A stretch of DNA of 6,393 bases from Tidjanibacter sp. Lineage in GTDB: Bacteria > Bacteroidota > Bacteroidia > Bacteroidales > Rikenellaceae. Under the pieces are notes generated by a model, which did no database searches, was not told the DNA's origin, and saw nothing but the letters and a program-made list of their open reading frames with translations. Every line of letters begins with the position of its first letter. The stretch's first letter is position 1. Shown piece after piece: positions 1-5,778 of this stretch. The stretch covers positions 1 to 6,393 of the forward strand of contig JAFNVE010000181.1 of the NCBI GenBank assembly GCA_017379955.1, in the 5' to 3' direction. Both the position numbers and the translations under genes were made by a program.

Positions 1-248
1 AATATCTCCACTTTGGCCCACGAGAGATAATCTCACTTTACAGCGATTACCACGCAGGATAGGGTAAAATATAAAAAACAGATAAGGCAATAGACCCAGA
101 AATAGAGCCTGCTAAGCCCGGAAGTATGGGACCGATATTAGGAGTGCAGCCAGGTATTAGACTTAGACTTGTAGAGAATATTCATCTCTTTGCAGGAGTG
201 TCGTTATCCAATTTGCATATTGGTTTGCATCTCGGCGTTGGATTCTAA
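1..248 (+). pseudogene. 3' remnant of an outer-membrane beta-barrel protein gene, apparently disrupted
   Basis: The frame ending in TAA at 246-248 is open from base 75. Its end reads LFAGVSLSNLHIGLHLGVGF, with alternating hydrophobic residues and a terminal Phe, as in the last strands of Bacteroidota outer-membrane beta-barrels. The same frame upstream (3-59) also looks coding (SLYSDYHAG), but TAG at 60-62 and TAA at 72-74 interrupt it. An alternative is reading DRVKYKK in the +1 frame and returning through the A-run at 73-78, which would need one lost A plus a second shift upstream. Either way no single frame spans 1-248. ATG at 126 could start a 40-residue ORF, but it has no signal peptide and no promoter I can see. 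The interpretation as a decayed gene is inference; sequencing error in the A-run is the main alternative. The gene's 5' part is outside the window. Confidence 0.55.
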
Positions 249-254
249 AAAGAC

Positions 255-288
255 AAAACCCCGTCAGAAAGTTTCTGACGGGGTTTTT
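255..288. terminator. Strong bidirectional intrinsic terminator
   Basis: A perfect 16-base inverted repeat (255-270 with 272-287) contains CCCCGTCAG/CTGACGGGG. In RNA the practical loop is about 5 bases. It is flanked by an A-run on the left and a T-run (284-288) on the right, so it can stop transcription from the plus-strand remnant ending at 248 and from the minus-strand lipoprotein gene ending at 309. Both stop codons lie within about 25 bases of the hairpin. Confidence 0.93.
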
Positions 289-308
289 ATATGCTTTACG
301 CAAAGAGT

Positions 309-734
309 CTACTCAGCCTTCTGTGCACGGAGGATAGCGCGGAGCTCGCCATCGGTGAAGAGGTAGAGGAACTCACCCTCTTTGTTGAAGGAGTCGGTAG
401 TGGAGAGCACCTCCATAAACTTGTCCTCCATCTCCTGGTTGGGGCACATCATCTTGGTCGAGCCCATATTCGAGAAGCGGAGAGTACCTCCACTCTCTTT
501 CTGCAATGCTACATCGCCAAAGAAGGAGTTGCAAGCACCGCGACCATTAACCTTTGCACCATCGAAGATTACGGTAAATGCATCCTCGTCAGCCTCCACG
601 GGGCGACCATAGAGCTGGGTGAGCTGCCAAACAGTCTTGTTGAGTTCTACACCATACTTCTTCTCGTAGCGGTTGCACTCGCAGCACGAAGTCATCATAA
701 GAGCCATAAAAGCGATAATAATTAACTTTTTCAT
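309..734 (-). CDS. META/HslJ-domain lipoprotein
   Basis: A 141-residue exported lipoprotein. A hydrophobic signal (residues 4-16) ends in MTSC, making Cys17 the likely lipidated residue; two more cysteines follow closely (18 and 20). The mature part matches the META domain (HslJ/DUF306 family): VWQLTQLYGRPV at 35-46, then GRGACNSFFG (64-73), LRFSNMGSTKMMCP (85-98) and EMEDKFMEVL (101-110). Cys68 and Cys97 sit at the family's conserved cysteine positions. META domains occur in envelope proteins such as E. coli HslJ, a heat-induced protein linked to novobiocin resistance; no enzymatic activity is established, so a role in envelope stress is only a family-level suggestion. It appears monocistronic, with its own -7 box and a terminator just beyond the stop. 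The ATG at 734 is chosen because MKK begins the signal peptide. The domain call is confident; the function is unknown. Confidence 0.88.
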   Translation of the reverse strand: MKKLIIIAFMALMMTSCCECNRYEKKYGVELNKTVWQLTQLYGRPVEADEDAFTVIFDGAKVNGRGACNSFFGDVALQKESGGTLRFSNMGSTKMMCPNQEMEDKFMEVLSTTDSFNKEGEFLYLFTDGELRAILRAQKAE

Positions 735-759
735 AACTTTCTCTATACTTATTACCCCG

Positions 760-767
760 CAAAGATA
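760..767 (-). promoter_or_regulatory. Bacteroidota -7 box for the META lipoprotein gene
   Basis: On the minus strand this reads TATCTTTG, an exact match to the TAnnTTTG -7 consensus. It lies about 25 bases upstream of the ATG at 734. I see no clear -33 TTTG at the usual distance. Confidence 0.6.
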
Positions 768-788
768 GGATTATTTGATGTGAAGTAC

Positions 789-796
789 TATATTTG
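789..796 (+). promoter_or_regulatory. Bacteroidota -7 box for the YhcH-family gene
   Basis: TATATTTG matches TAnnTTTG exactly and sits 28 bases before the ATG at 825, implying a short AT-rich leader. The TTTG at 774-777 is only 11 bases upstream, too close for a standard -33 element. The box faces away from the lipoprotein promoter at 760-767. Confidence 0.55.
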
Positions 797-824
797 TAGA
801 GAATAAATAACAATTTATTAAACT

Positions 825-1265
825 ATGTTACTCGGCAATCTTCGTACTTGCGACCGTGTTGTGGATCTTCACCCTCGCTTCAAGAAACTTTTTGACTACA
901 TCCTTACACACGACCTGCTCGACGAGCCCGCAGGAATTATCGAGGTGGACGGCAGAGAGATTTTTATCAACAACCAATCCCTCGACAAGGCTCCCAAACA
1001 GCCCCTGGAGGTGCATAACAAGTATATCGATATCCAGGTTTTGCTGAGTGGCAGTGAGCGCATAGGTCTGCGCCACCGCGAGGATATCTCGACCTACTAC
1101 CAGCCCTACGACGAGGCGAAGGATGTTGCCTTCTCGGACGAGGACCCCGAATGGTTTGTAGATTTGCGCCCCGGCGACTTTGTTATCCTCTGGCCCGAAG
1201 ATGGTCACGCACCCGCAATGGGCGAAGGCCATATCCGCAAGTTTATCGCCAAGATACTTCTGTAA
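825..1265 (+). CDS. YhcH/YjgK/YiaL (EbgC-like, DUF386) family protein
   Basis: A 146-residue soluble, probably cytoplasmic protein with no signal peptide, of the family's usual length (about 150). It carries the family hallmarks: LEVHNKYIDIQVLLSG at 61-76, in which Glu62, His64 and Asp69 are the conserved polar residues; LRPGDFVILWPEDGHAP at 114-130, with Asp126, His128 and Pro130; and the C-terminal KFIAKI (139-144). The fold is a cupin-like beta sandwich, and the Glu/His cluster is thought to bind metal. Relatives include E. coli YhcH (sialic acid operon), YiaL and EbgC (beta subunit of the evolved beta-galactosidase), so a role in sugar-acid or sugar-isomer metabolism is likely, but the substrate cannot be read from the sequence. 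It is monocistronic, with its own promoter and terminator, and converges on the GH9-ThuA operon. No transporter or kinase gene accompanies it here. Confidence 0.92.
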   Translation: MLLGNLRTCDRVVDLHPRFKKLFDYILTHDLLDEPAGIIEVDGREIFINNQSLDKAPKQPLEVHNKYIDIQVLLSGSERIGLRHREDISTYYQPYDEAKDVAFSDEDPEWFVDLRPGDFVILWPEDGHAPAMGEGHIRKFIAKILL

Positions 1266-1277
1266 GAATACCTCAAT

Positions 1278-1317
1278 AAAAAATATGCAGACCCGTTCGC
1301 AGGTCTGCATATTTTTT
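1278..1317. terminator. Bidirectional intrinsic terminator between convergent genes
   Basis: Sixteen-base arms at 1278-1293 and 1302-1317 are perfectly complementary, with GC-rich core GCAGACC/GGTCTGC and six A/T at each outer end. The 8-base loop contains GTTCGC, a possible UUCG tetraloop closed by G-C. It lies 13 bases after the YhcH-family stop and 15 bases after the ThuA-gene stop, serving both. Confidence 0.93.
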
Positions 1318-1331
1318 ATCTCTGTCTGCCA

Positions 1332-2249
1332 TTAATAGGCGTGGTGGGGTGCTTTGAAGTCGGGACGGAGCGAGAGGTGTTTCTCGTTGGGGAAGTCCTT
1401 GGGCACGGCCTGAGTAACCTCGCCCGTAGCAGCCCACTCGCAGCCACGCAGCAGAGTTACCTGAAAACCTGTACACTCCATCGAGTAGACCATATTGGGG
1501 TCGCTACCGCAGTGACCGAGCAGGTCGACAAATACGCGACCACCACTCTCGGGTGTTACGGTCCACATCAGAGGCTCGTGGCGGCCACGCTCGTAGGCTG
1601 TTGCCAAAATCTCGATATTCTTCACAGGGCCACGCATACGGGTATAAATCTCATCCTTGAAGTGGCGCCAATTGGGGTTGAGGCCCTTCAAGATGGGGTG
1701 CTCGGGTGCACGGTGGTTGATAGTGACCTCGTGCTGCAAGCCGTGGTAACCTGCACCGCCGGGGGTGTAGTCATAGACATACTCGCCATCCTCCCAATAG
1801 AGATATGGGCCAACCTTCTCGTCGCGACCATCCCACGCACCCATACCAATCAACTCGTTATACTCCTTCCAATCGGCCATTGGCACTACCGAGGAGTGGA
1901 TAACTACCAGACCGCCGCCGTCGGCAACAAACTTCTCAAATTTTCTGCGTACAGGCTCGGTGAAGGTAGGGCCACCATAGTTGATAATGATGAGGTCGTA
2001 GCCGGTGAAGTCGGGATTGTAGTTCTCAATACCGTTCCAGCCAGGGGTGAAGGCGAAATCAACAGTAAACATACCGCTGTTTTCGAGTATCTGTTTCATT
2101 GCGTCGCACGCACCCTGCCAATAGTGACTGCCGTCAGCACCCGCTACGATAACGGCCTTGATAGGCTCTTTCTCGGCCTTCTGTGCGCTCACGGGTGCGC
2201 AGAGCAACAACGCTGTTGCCGTGGCGATGATAATATCTTTTACTCTCAT
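1332..2249 (-). CDS. Secreted ThuA-domain protein
   Basis: A 305-residue protein with an N-terminal signal peptide (hydrophobic 5-20, cleavage likely after SA at 21-22), so probably periplasmic. The rest is a ThuA domain (trehalose-utilisation family, class I glutamine-amidotransferase-like fold): KAVIVAGADGSHYW (31-44), YDLIIINYGG (84-93), DGGGLVVIHSS (110-120), QHEVTINHRAPEHPILKGL (172-190), KDEIY (198-202), EPLMWT (225-230), GRVFVDLLGH (237-246) and RGCEWAATG (268-276). ThuA proteins are tied to sugar oxidation and keto-sugar routes in several bacteria, but this member's reaction is not known. It is the last gene of a three-gene operon. Its ATG overlaps the upstream stop as ATGA (2246-2249), which suggests translational coupling and fixes the start. 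The operon context suggests action on a product related to the GH9 enzyme; that link is inference. Family assignment is confident, substrate unknown. Confidence 0.92.
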   Translation of the reverse strand: MRVKDIIIATATALLLCAPVSAQKAEKEPIKAVIVAGADGSHYWQGACDAMKQILENSGMFTVDFAFTPGWNGIENYNPDFTGYDLIIINYGGPTFTEPVRRKFEKFVADGGGLVVIHSSVVPMADWKEYNELIGMGAWDGRDEKVGPYLYWEDGEYVYDYTPGGAGYHGLQHEVTINHRAPEHPILKGLNPNWRHFKDEIYTRMRGPVKNIEILATAYERGRHEPLMWTVTPESGGRVFVDLLGHCGSDPNMVYSMECTGFQVTLLRGCEWAATGEVTQAVPKDFPNEKHLSLRPDFKAPHHAY

Positions 2250-2749
2250 TTTCTGTTGCGTTTAGTGGGTTGAACATTGTTCTGCTCGGGAGCCTGCCAC
2301 TCGATACGCTCATAGCAACGCTCGCCATTGAGTGCATAGCCGCGCTTGTCGGTGGAGAAGGTGCCCTCCTTGATGTAGGTGATGTATAGCTCCGAACGAC
2401 CGTCGTTGTTGCGGTCCTCCAAGACGAGCGAGTAGGCCTCGCTGAAATACTCGGTGGGGGAGATGTACTCTACCTCCTTGGTGTAGTTGTCGACCACTGC
2501 GTAGTAGTACTTGAAGAGGTCGTAGGTGGCGTAGTGGCCATTGTCCTTGCCGAAGAGCATAACCTCTTCCAGAGCGGGGTCGTCATCCATCTGGGCGAGT
2601 TCCGACCATTGGAAGTAGTAGCCGCTTTTGTGTGCTTCGGGCGGGATGTTGCTCCAACCCTCAGTGTGCATCGTCACTCCAATCTGAGCATTTACCTGAA
2701 CAGCAAAACCGCACAGAGCAATGATGCATAAGAATAGAATCTTTTTCAT
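2246..2749 (-). CDS. Small secreted protein of unknown function with calcium-loop-like motifs
   Basis: I do not recognise this 167-residue protein. Residues 1-21 form a signal peptide (MKK, hydrophobic core, cleavage after VNA), so it is exported and not lipidated. Two acidic stretches resemble the loops of FG-GAP/VCBS (integrin-alpha-like) repeats: MDDDPALEEVML at 54-65 and EDRNNDGRSELYIT at 111-124. The second fits D-x-N-x-D-G-x-x-E (Asp112, Asn114, Asp116, Gly117, Glu120). Between them is an aromatic-rich segment, YDLFKYYYAVVDNY (76-89). The C-terminus is basic (PTKRNRK). Two repeats are too few for a full propeller, so it may be a minimal beta domain, a substrate-binding accessory or a partner of a neighbour. 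It lies 21 bases after the GH9 stop and overlaps the ThuA start by four bases, so co-expression is nearly certain. The gene is real (signal peptide, coupling); the function is open. Confidence 0.85.
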   Translation of the reverse strand: MKKILFLCIIALCGFAVQVNAQIGVTMHTEGWSNIPPEAHKSGYYFQWSELAQMDDDPALEEVMLFGKDNGHYATYDLFKYYYAVVDNYTKEVEYISPTEYFSEAYSLVLEDRNNDGRSELYITYIKEGTFSTDKRGYALNGERCYERIEWQAPEQNNVQPTKRNRK

Positions 2750-2770
2750 AATTGTTTTTGTATAAAGGTG

Positions 2771-5212
2771 TTAGTAAAGAAATTCCGAAACAAGAGTGAG
2801 CCAACGGGCAGCAGAGGTCATCCAAACCTCTTTATATGTTGCGTTGTTTGCCTGAGGCCAATAGGGTACATCCTCATTGCCGCGAGTCTGTATGCCGACA
2901 GGAATCTCGCCAACGGTCTGGCCAAGCAGTGCGGAGTATTGGTAGGCGTAGTTCGAGCCCTCGCCATAGATGAGCGACTGCCCAAACGGATTCTTACCCA
3001 CTACCCACTGCAACTGATTCTGTGCGATATCGAGCAACTCTTTGTCGTTCAGTAGTTTGCCAAGCACGGCAGCCCCCTTGCCTGTGGCGAGGATAATGGC
3101 ATTGTTGCCGCGGAACGAGTACCACACGGGGAACATACGCAGGTAGTGCGTGTCGTCTATCTGGAATCCGTTTTTGAGTTGCTCCACGAAGTCCTCCTTT
3201 GCAGTCTCGCCCGGGAAGAGGTGTTGGTGGTCCCAACTCTCCTGGTCGGCGGGCTCGTCAATCAGATAGATACCACTCGGTATCATCCCGTAGGGTGCAG
3301 AGTAGCGTGTGGTCTTCTTTATGTAGTCGCCATATCGCTCGGCAGCGACTATCCACTCGGCCGACTTGGGGTGCGAGGGCTGGGTGGTGATAATCTCCGA
3401 AAGGGCCATAGCGAATATCTGGTCGCGCGATTGGTGGTTGAAGTGAACGACAACCTTGTGATCGGTATTGCGGAAGAAGAAACCGTTAATCTTCTCCTTG
3501 CCGATAGGCGCGGTCTGCTGACAAGCCAGAACATAATCCATCATCTGGCGTGCCGTGTCGGCATAGCGACTCTCACCTGTCAGACGATAGAGCATGGAGG
3601 CCGCCCACGATGCAGTAGCCATATATTGGCTCTCGGAGGTGTTGTATGTGTGCTCCCAGAAGTGGATGAAGTTGCCAAAGCCTGTTGTGTGGTGCTCCGT
3701 AAGGGCAAAGTCGAAGTCTTCGCGTGCGGTACGAACAAGTTTGTCGCGCATACCACTCTCGGGATATACCATTGCGGCATAGGCAGCGATACCTGCGTGG
3801 AGGAAATTATCAAATGGGTTGTTCTGCACGCGTGCAGGGGTGTCGTCCTCGTCGCCCAACTTGCCATCCGACCATAGCGCCATGCCTGCACTACTTGCGC
3901 GATAACCATCACCGAAACGGGTGCGCAACACAAAGTCCAAGCCCCACTCGGCCTCCTCAATCAGTCGGCGATAGAGTTCGGGGTTGCGCTCCTTTACTCC
4001 CTCGGCCACTTCAAGCATCGAGTAGACAATCTCTGCACTTTGGATGGTCTGCTGCGAGAGGTCGCCGGCGTCGTGCCAGCCACCGCTATAAATCATACTC
4101 AGCCCATTATGCTCGATGGTGAGGTCAGTGTGGCAAGTGCCGTGCTTGCCCGCCACAGGGTAGCCGCAACGCTCGCTGAATATGAAGTTGAGGATGCGCC
4201 AAATGCCACTATCCCATAACCCCTCCTCGGCAATGCGGAAACTATCCGACACCACATCGCCAACCTTCAAGCGAAACTCGCCCTCTGACTTAAATGAGGA
4301 GAAATCGGCAGTGCGAAATGTGCCGATTGGGGTTGAGGTTTGCTCTGTTCTGCCCGAGAAGAGGGTATTCCCTGCATTGTCGATAATTGAAAATGGTTCG
4401 CGACGCGAAGCACCCTCTATATTCATCACTGCTATCTTTTGGTCGGCGGTGTTGTAGCCTGTTGTGGAGAGCACGATGCGGCCAGGTGCGGGTGTCCAGC
4501 CGCTGGCAATCTCGCCACCAGCCACCTGTTGCAGTGAGAGTGAGTCGATATGAAACACCATACTCTCGCCCATCGTCAGTCCCTGACCAAATGCAGTGTT
4601 GCCGATGGTCAGATGTGTCACCTTGTCGCGTGGCATCTCGCCAATTTCGAGATAGCACTTGTTCCAGGTGCGATTTACCAAGTGTACCTCGTGCGCACCT
4701 TCACGACCATACTCGTCGGGAATCTTCTGCTCGCCATCGTTGTACAGGTAGAGGTTGAGGTGCATGATATCCATACCCTCGCAGTCGGGGTAGACATAGA
4801 ACATCACACGGTTGTAGTCCCTCCAATCTGCACCTCCGAGTTGCAGTGTGGTCTGCGAGGTGCCGTAGTTTACGTGGTCGCCATTTTCCCACCCCTCGAC
4901 GATGTGGGGTATCTCGATGCGGAGGCTGCCCTCGCCACTAATGGTATGCCGGGTGGAGTGGCTGATGTTGCCAATGCCTGTATGCTTCCACGCCGATATG
5001 TTGCTCATGGTGCAGAGTGACTTGGAGCGAACTACCTCCTTTGCCAATCCGCGTGTTTCGAGCGAACGACTCTCGTCGAGCGGCAGAGGGCGATGCAGAT
5101 AGCCACTCTCGACAATATGTCTGTTCAGGGTGTGGTCTAAGGATTGTGCTTGCAGACTGCTGATGGTAAGCGTAGTCGCAACCGATAGTAGAGTAACGGC
5201 AACTCTATTCAT
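2771..5212 (-). CDS. Secreted glycoside hydrolase family 9 enzyme with N-terminal accessory domains
   Basis: An 813-residue secreted enzyme. The signal peptide covers 1-22 (cleavage after LQA; no lipobox). Residues about 60-230 look like a beta-sandwich carbohydrate-binding-type domain (EGSLRIEIP, DYNRVMFYVYP, HIDSLSL). Residues 243-327 match the Ig-like domain common before GH9 modules (GRIVLSTTGYNTADQK through EGEFRLKVGDVVSDSF). The GH9 (alpha/alpha)6 barrel fills about 330-810. GGWHDAGD (377-384) is the family's catalytic-base motif, with Asp381 and Asp384; QWVVGKNPFGQSLIYGEG (735-752) is the conserved late motif; Glu795 in TYKEVW is the likely acid. GH9 enzymes hydrolyse beta-1,4-glucans with inversion, some as exo-enzymes. 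The usual PHHR-type substrate motif after GxNP is not evident (SNYAYQYSALLGQ instead), so cellulose need not be the substrate. It is the first gene of the operon with the unknown protein and ThuA. No dockerin or type IX sorting domain is seen at the C-terminus. Confidence 0.93.
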   Translation of the reverse strand: MNRVAVTLLSVATTLTISSLQAQSLDHTLNRHIVESGYLHRPLPLDESRSLETRGLAKEVVRSKSLCTMSNISAWKHTGIGNISHSTRHTISGEGSLRIEIPHIVEGWENGDHVNYGTSQTTLQLGGADWRDYNRVMFYVYPDCEGMDIMHLNLYLYNDGEQKIPDEYGREGAHEVHLVNRTWNKCYLEIGEMPRDKVTHLTIGNTAFGQGLTMGESMVFHIDSLSLQQVAGGEIASGWTPAPGRIVLSTTGYNTADQKIAVMNIEGASRREPFSIIDNAGNTLFSGRTEQTSTPIGTFRTADFSSFKSEGEFRLKVGDVVSDSFRIAEEGLWDSGIWRILNFIFSERCGYPVAGKHGTCHTDLTIEHNGLSMIYSGGWHDAGDLSQQTIQSAEIVYSMLEVAEGVKERNPELYRRLIEEAEWGLDFVLRTRFGDGYRASSAGMALWSDGKLGDEDDTPARVQNNPFDNFLHAGIAAYAAMVYPESGMRDKLVRTAREDFDFALTEHHTTGFGNFIHFWEHTYNTSESQYMATASWAASMLYRLTGESRYADTARQMMDYVLACQQTAPIGKEKINGFFFRNTDHKVVVHFNHQSRDQIFAMALSEIITTQPSHPKSAEWIVAAERYGDYIKKTTRYSAPYGMIPSGIYLIDEPADQESWDHQHLFPGETAKEDFVEQLKNGFQIDDTHYLRMFPVWYSFRGNNAIILATGKGAAVLGKLLNDKELLDIAQNQLQWVVGKNPFGQSLIYGEGSNYAYQYSALLGQTVGEIPVGIQTRGNEDVPYWPQANNATYKEVWMTSAARWLTLVSEFLY

Positions 5213-5224
5213 AGGTATCTGATT

Positions 5225-5268
5225 TTTGTTAGTGTGTTAATTAGGTGTGGCCTATGGCCGCTAACAAA
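5225..5268. promoter_or_regulatory. Nested inverted repeats in the GH9 operon promoter/leader
   Basis: TTTGTTAG (5225-5232) and CTAACAAA (5261-5268) are perfect 8-base inverted arms. Between them lies the short palindrome GGCC-TAT-GGCC (5249-5259). The outer right arm overlaps the predicted -7 box, so this could be an operator, or a leader hairpin in the mRNA. Assignment as regulatory is inference from position. Confidence 0.35.
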
Positions 5269-5272
5269 GATA
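5265..5272 (-). promoter_or_regulatory. Bacteroidota -7 box for the GH9 operon
   Basis: The minus strand reads TATCTTTG, an exact TAnnTTTG match, 52 bases before the GH9 ATG and downstream of the histone-gene terminator. A convincing -33 TTTG is not visible, which would fit an activator-dependent promoter. The intergenic stretch 5213-5400 holds no gene that I can find. Confidence 0.58.
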
Positions 5273-5327
5273 TGTTTTTTTCTTTGATTAGCGGGTAACT
5301 GCCACGACTTTTTTTTGATGTTGGGAC

Positions 5328-5370
5328 AAAAAAATAAGGCCGCCAAATCTTTTTGATTTGACAGTCTTAT
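5328..5370 (-). terminator. Intrinsic terminator of the histone H1-like gene
   Basis: Read on the minus strand, a 16-position stem (5370-5355 with 5349-5334) closes a five-A loop, with one mismatch and two G-U pairs, and is followed by seven U (A-run 5328-5334). It starts 30 bases past the stop at 5401 and separates this gene from the GH9 operon. Confidence 0.82.
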
Positions 5371-5400
5371 CTTTTTCGTGTTTTTCTAAGGGAGTTGCTC

Positions 5401-5574
5401 TTATTTAGCAGCCTCAACCGATGCTTTGCGGAACTCCTTCATCAACTTCGAAATCTCCAAAGCAGCCTTACGAGCGCGGGTACCAGCAGCCTTGTTACCT
5501 TTCTCTGCCTGCAACTCTGCGTTCTTCTGGAAAACAGCAATCTGCTCGTTAATCTGATCTACCAACTGTTTCAT
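5401..5574 (-). CDS. Histone H1-like (Hc1-type) small basic protein
   Basis: A 57-residue ORF, easily missed by length cut-offs: ATG at 5572-5574, TAA at 5401-5403. It begins MKQLVDQINEQIAVF and includes AEKGNKAAGTRARKAALEI (23-41) and LMKEFRKASVEAAK at the end. This closely resembles the short histone H1/Hc1-like proteins found widely in Bacteroidetes: a lysine- and alanine-rich amphipathic helix with a central GNKAAG(T/A)RARKA motif. The predicted structure is mostly helical and cytoplasmic. The Lys/Arg richness suggests non-specific DNA binding and nucleoid compaction, inferred from the family name; direct evidence for these short proteins is limited. It has its own promoter (-7 box 5624-5631) and terminator, so it is monocistronic, and it diverges from the deformylase gene. 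Codon choice favours a few codons (GCT, AAG, GAG), consistent with good expression. Confidence 0.92.
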   Translation of the reverse strand: MKQLVDQINEQIAVFQKNAELQAEKGNKAAGTRARKAALEISKLMKEFRKASVEAAK

Positions 5575-5623
5575 AGTGTTTGTGTTTTAGTTTAGTAATT
5601 TGGGTTAAAATATATGATTTAGG

Positions 5624-5653
5624 CAAAACTAAATAAAAAATCTCATATTCCAA
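5624..5653 (-). promoter_or_regulatory. Promoter of the histone H1-like gene
   Basis: On the minus strand TAGTTTTG (5631-5624) matches TAnnTTTG. A TTGG (5653-5650) lies 18 bases further upstream, a fair -33 match at suitable spacing. The leader to the ATG at 5574 is about 45 AT-rich bases. Confidence 0.6.
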
Positions 5654-5657
5654 TTAT

Positions 5658-5707
5658 TTTCACAAATTTTTTATTGAAAAATAGTCCTATTCATACAATT
5701 TGTGAAA
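5658..5707. repeat. 11-base inverted repeat between divergent promoters
   Basis: TTTCACAAATT (5658-5668) and AATTTGTGAAA (5697-5707) are perfect reverse complements with a 28-base spacer. The left arm is just upstream of the histone-gene -33 region and the right arm overlaps the candidate -33 TTTG of the deformylase gene. It could bind a regulator of both genes; chance is possible in such AT-rich sequence. Confidence 0.5.
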
Positions 5708-5733
5708 TTTATCATACCTTTATCACACTTTTG
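5699..5733 (+). promoter_or_regulatory. Candidate promoter of the deformylase gene
   Basis: TTTG (5699-5702) is followed after 23 bases by CACTTTTG (5726-5733), one mismatch from TAnnTTTG. This would start transcription near 5740, about 40 bases before the ATG at 5779. The match is imperfect, so confidence is modest. Confidence 0.4.
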
Positions 5734-5747
5734 TAGCAGATTTTGAT

Positions 5748-5757
5748 TGTTCGAACA
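5748..5757. promoter_or_regulatory. Perfect 10-base palindrome in the deformylase leader
   Basis: TGTTCGAACA is self-complementary and lies just after the predicted transcription start, a place where a repressor could act. There is no direct evidence of function. Confidence 0.25.
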
Positions 5758-5778
5758 GAAGATTATTTTTTGAGTTTT

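Noticed and set aside
255..287. The perfect inverted repeat as an insertion-sequence end or CRISPR-like repeat
   Set aside because: It occurs once, lies just after stop codons on both sides and carries A/T tracts, all typical of an intrinsic terminator.
774..796. Full -33/-7 promoter for the YhcH-family gene using TTTG at 774-777
   Set aside because: The gap to the -7 box is only 11 bases, well short of the usual spacing of about 17-23, so only the -7 box was annotated.
828..1310. A 160-codon minus-strand frame opposite the YhcH-family gene
   Set aside because: It would start inside the terminator hairpin and is a shadow of a clearly conserved plus-strand gene.
1341..2273. A 310-codon open frame on the plus strand
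   Set aside because: It lies antisense to the ThuA gene, has no family resemblance or promoter, and is explained by GC-rich codon shadowing; the minus-strand frame has a signal peptide and domain motifs.
3146..3877. A 243-codon plus-strand frame inside the GH9 gene
   Set aside because: It is antisense to the conserved GH9 catalytic domain and resembles no protein family I know.
5213..5400. Possible small gene or riboswitch in the gap between GH9 and the histone-like gene
   Set aside because: No convincing ORF or recognised riboswitch core is visible; the promoter, nested repeats and terminator account for most of it.
5743..5778. Upstream TTG start for the deformylase
   Set aside because: It would add 12 residues including charged ones before a textbook MKK lipoprotein signal; the ATG at 5779 is much better.
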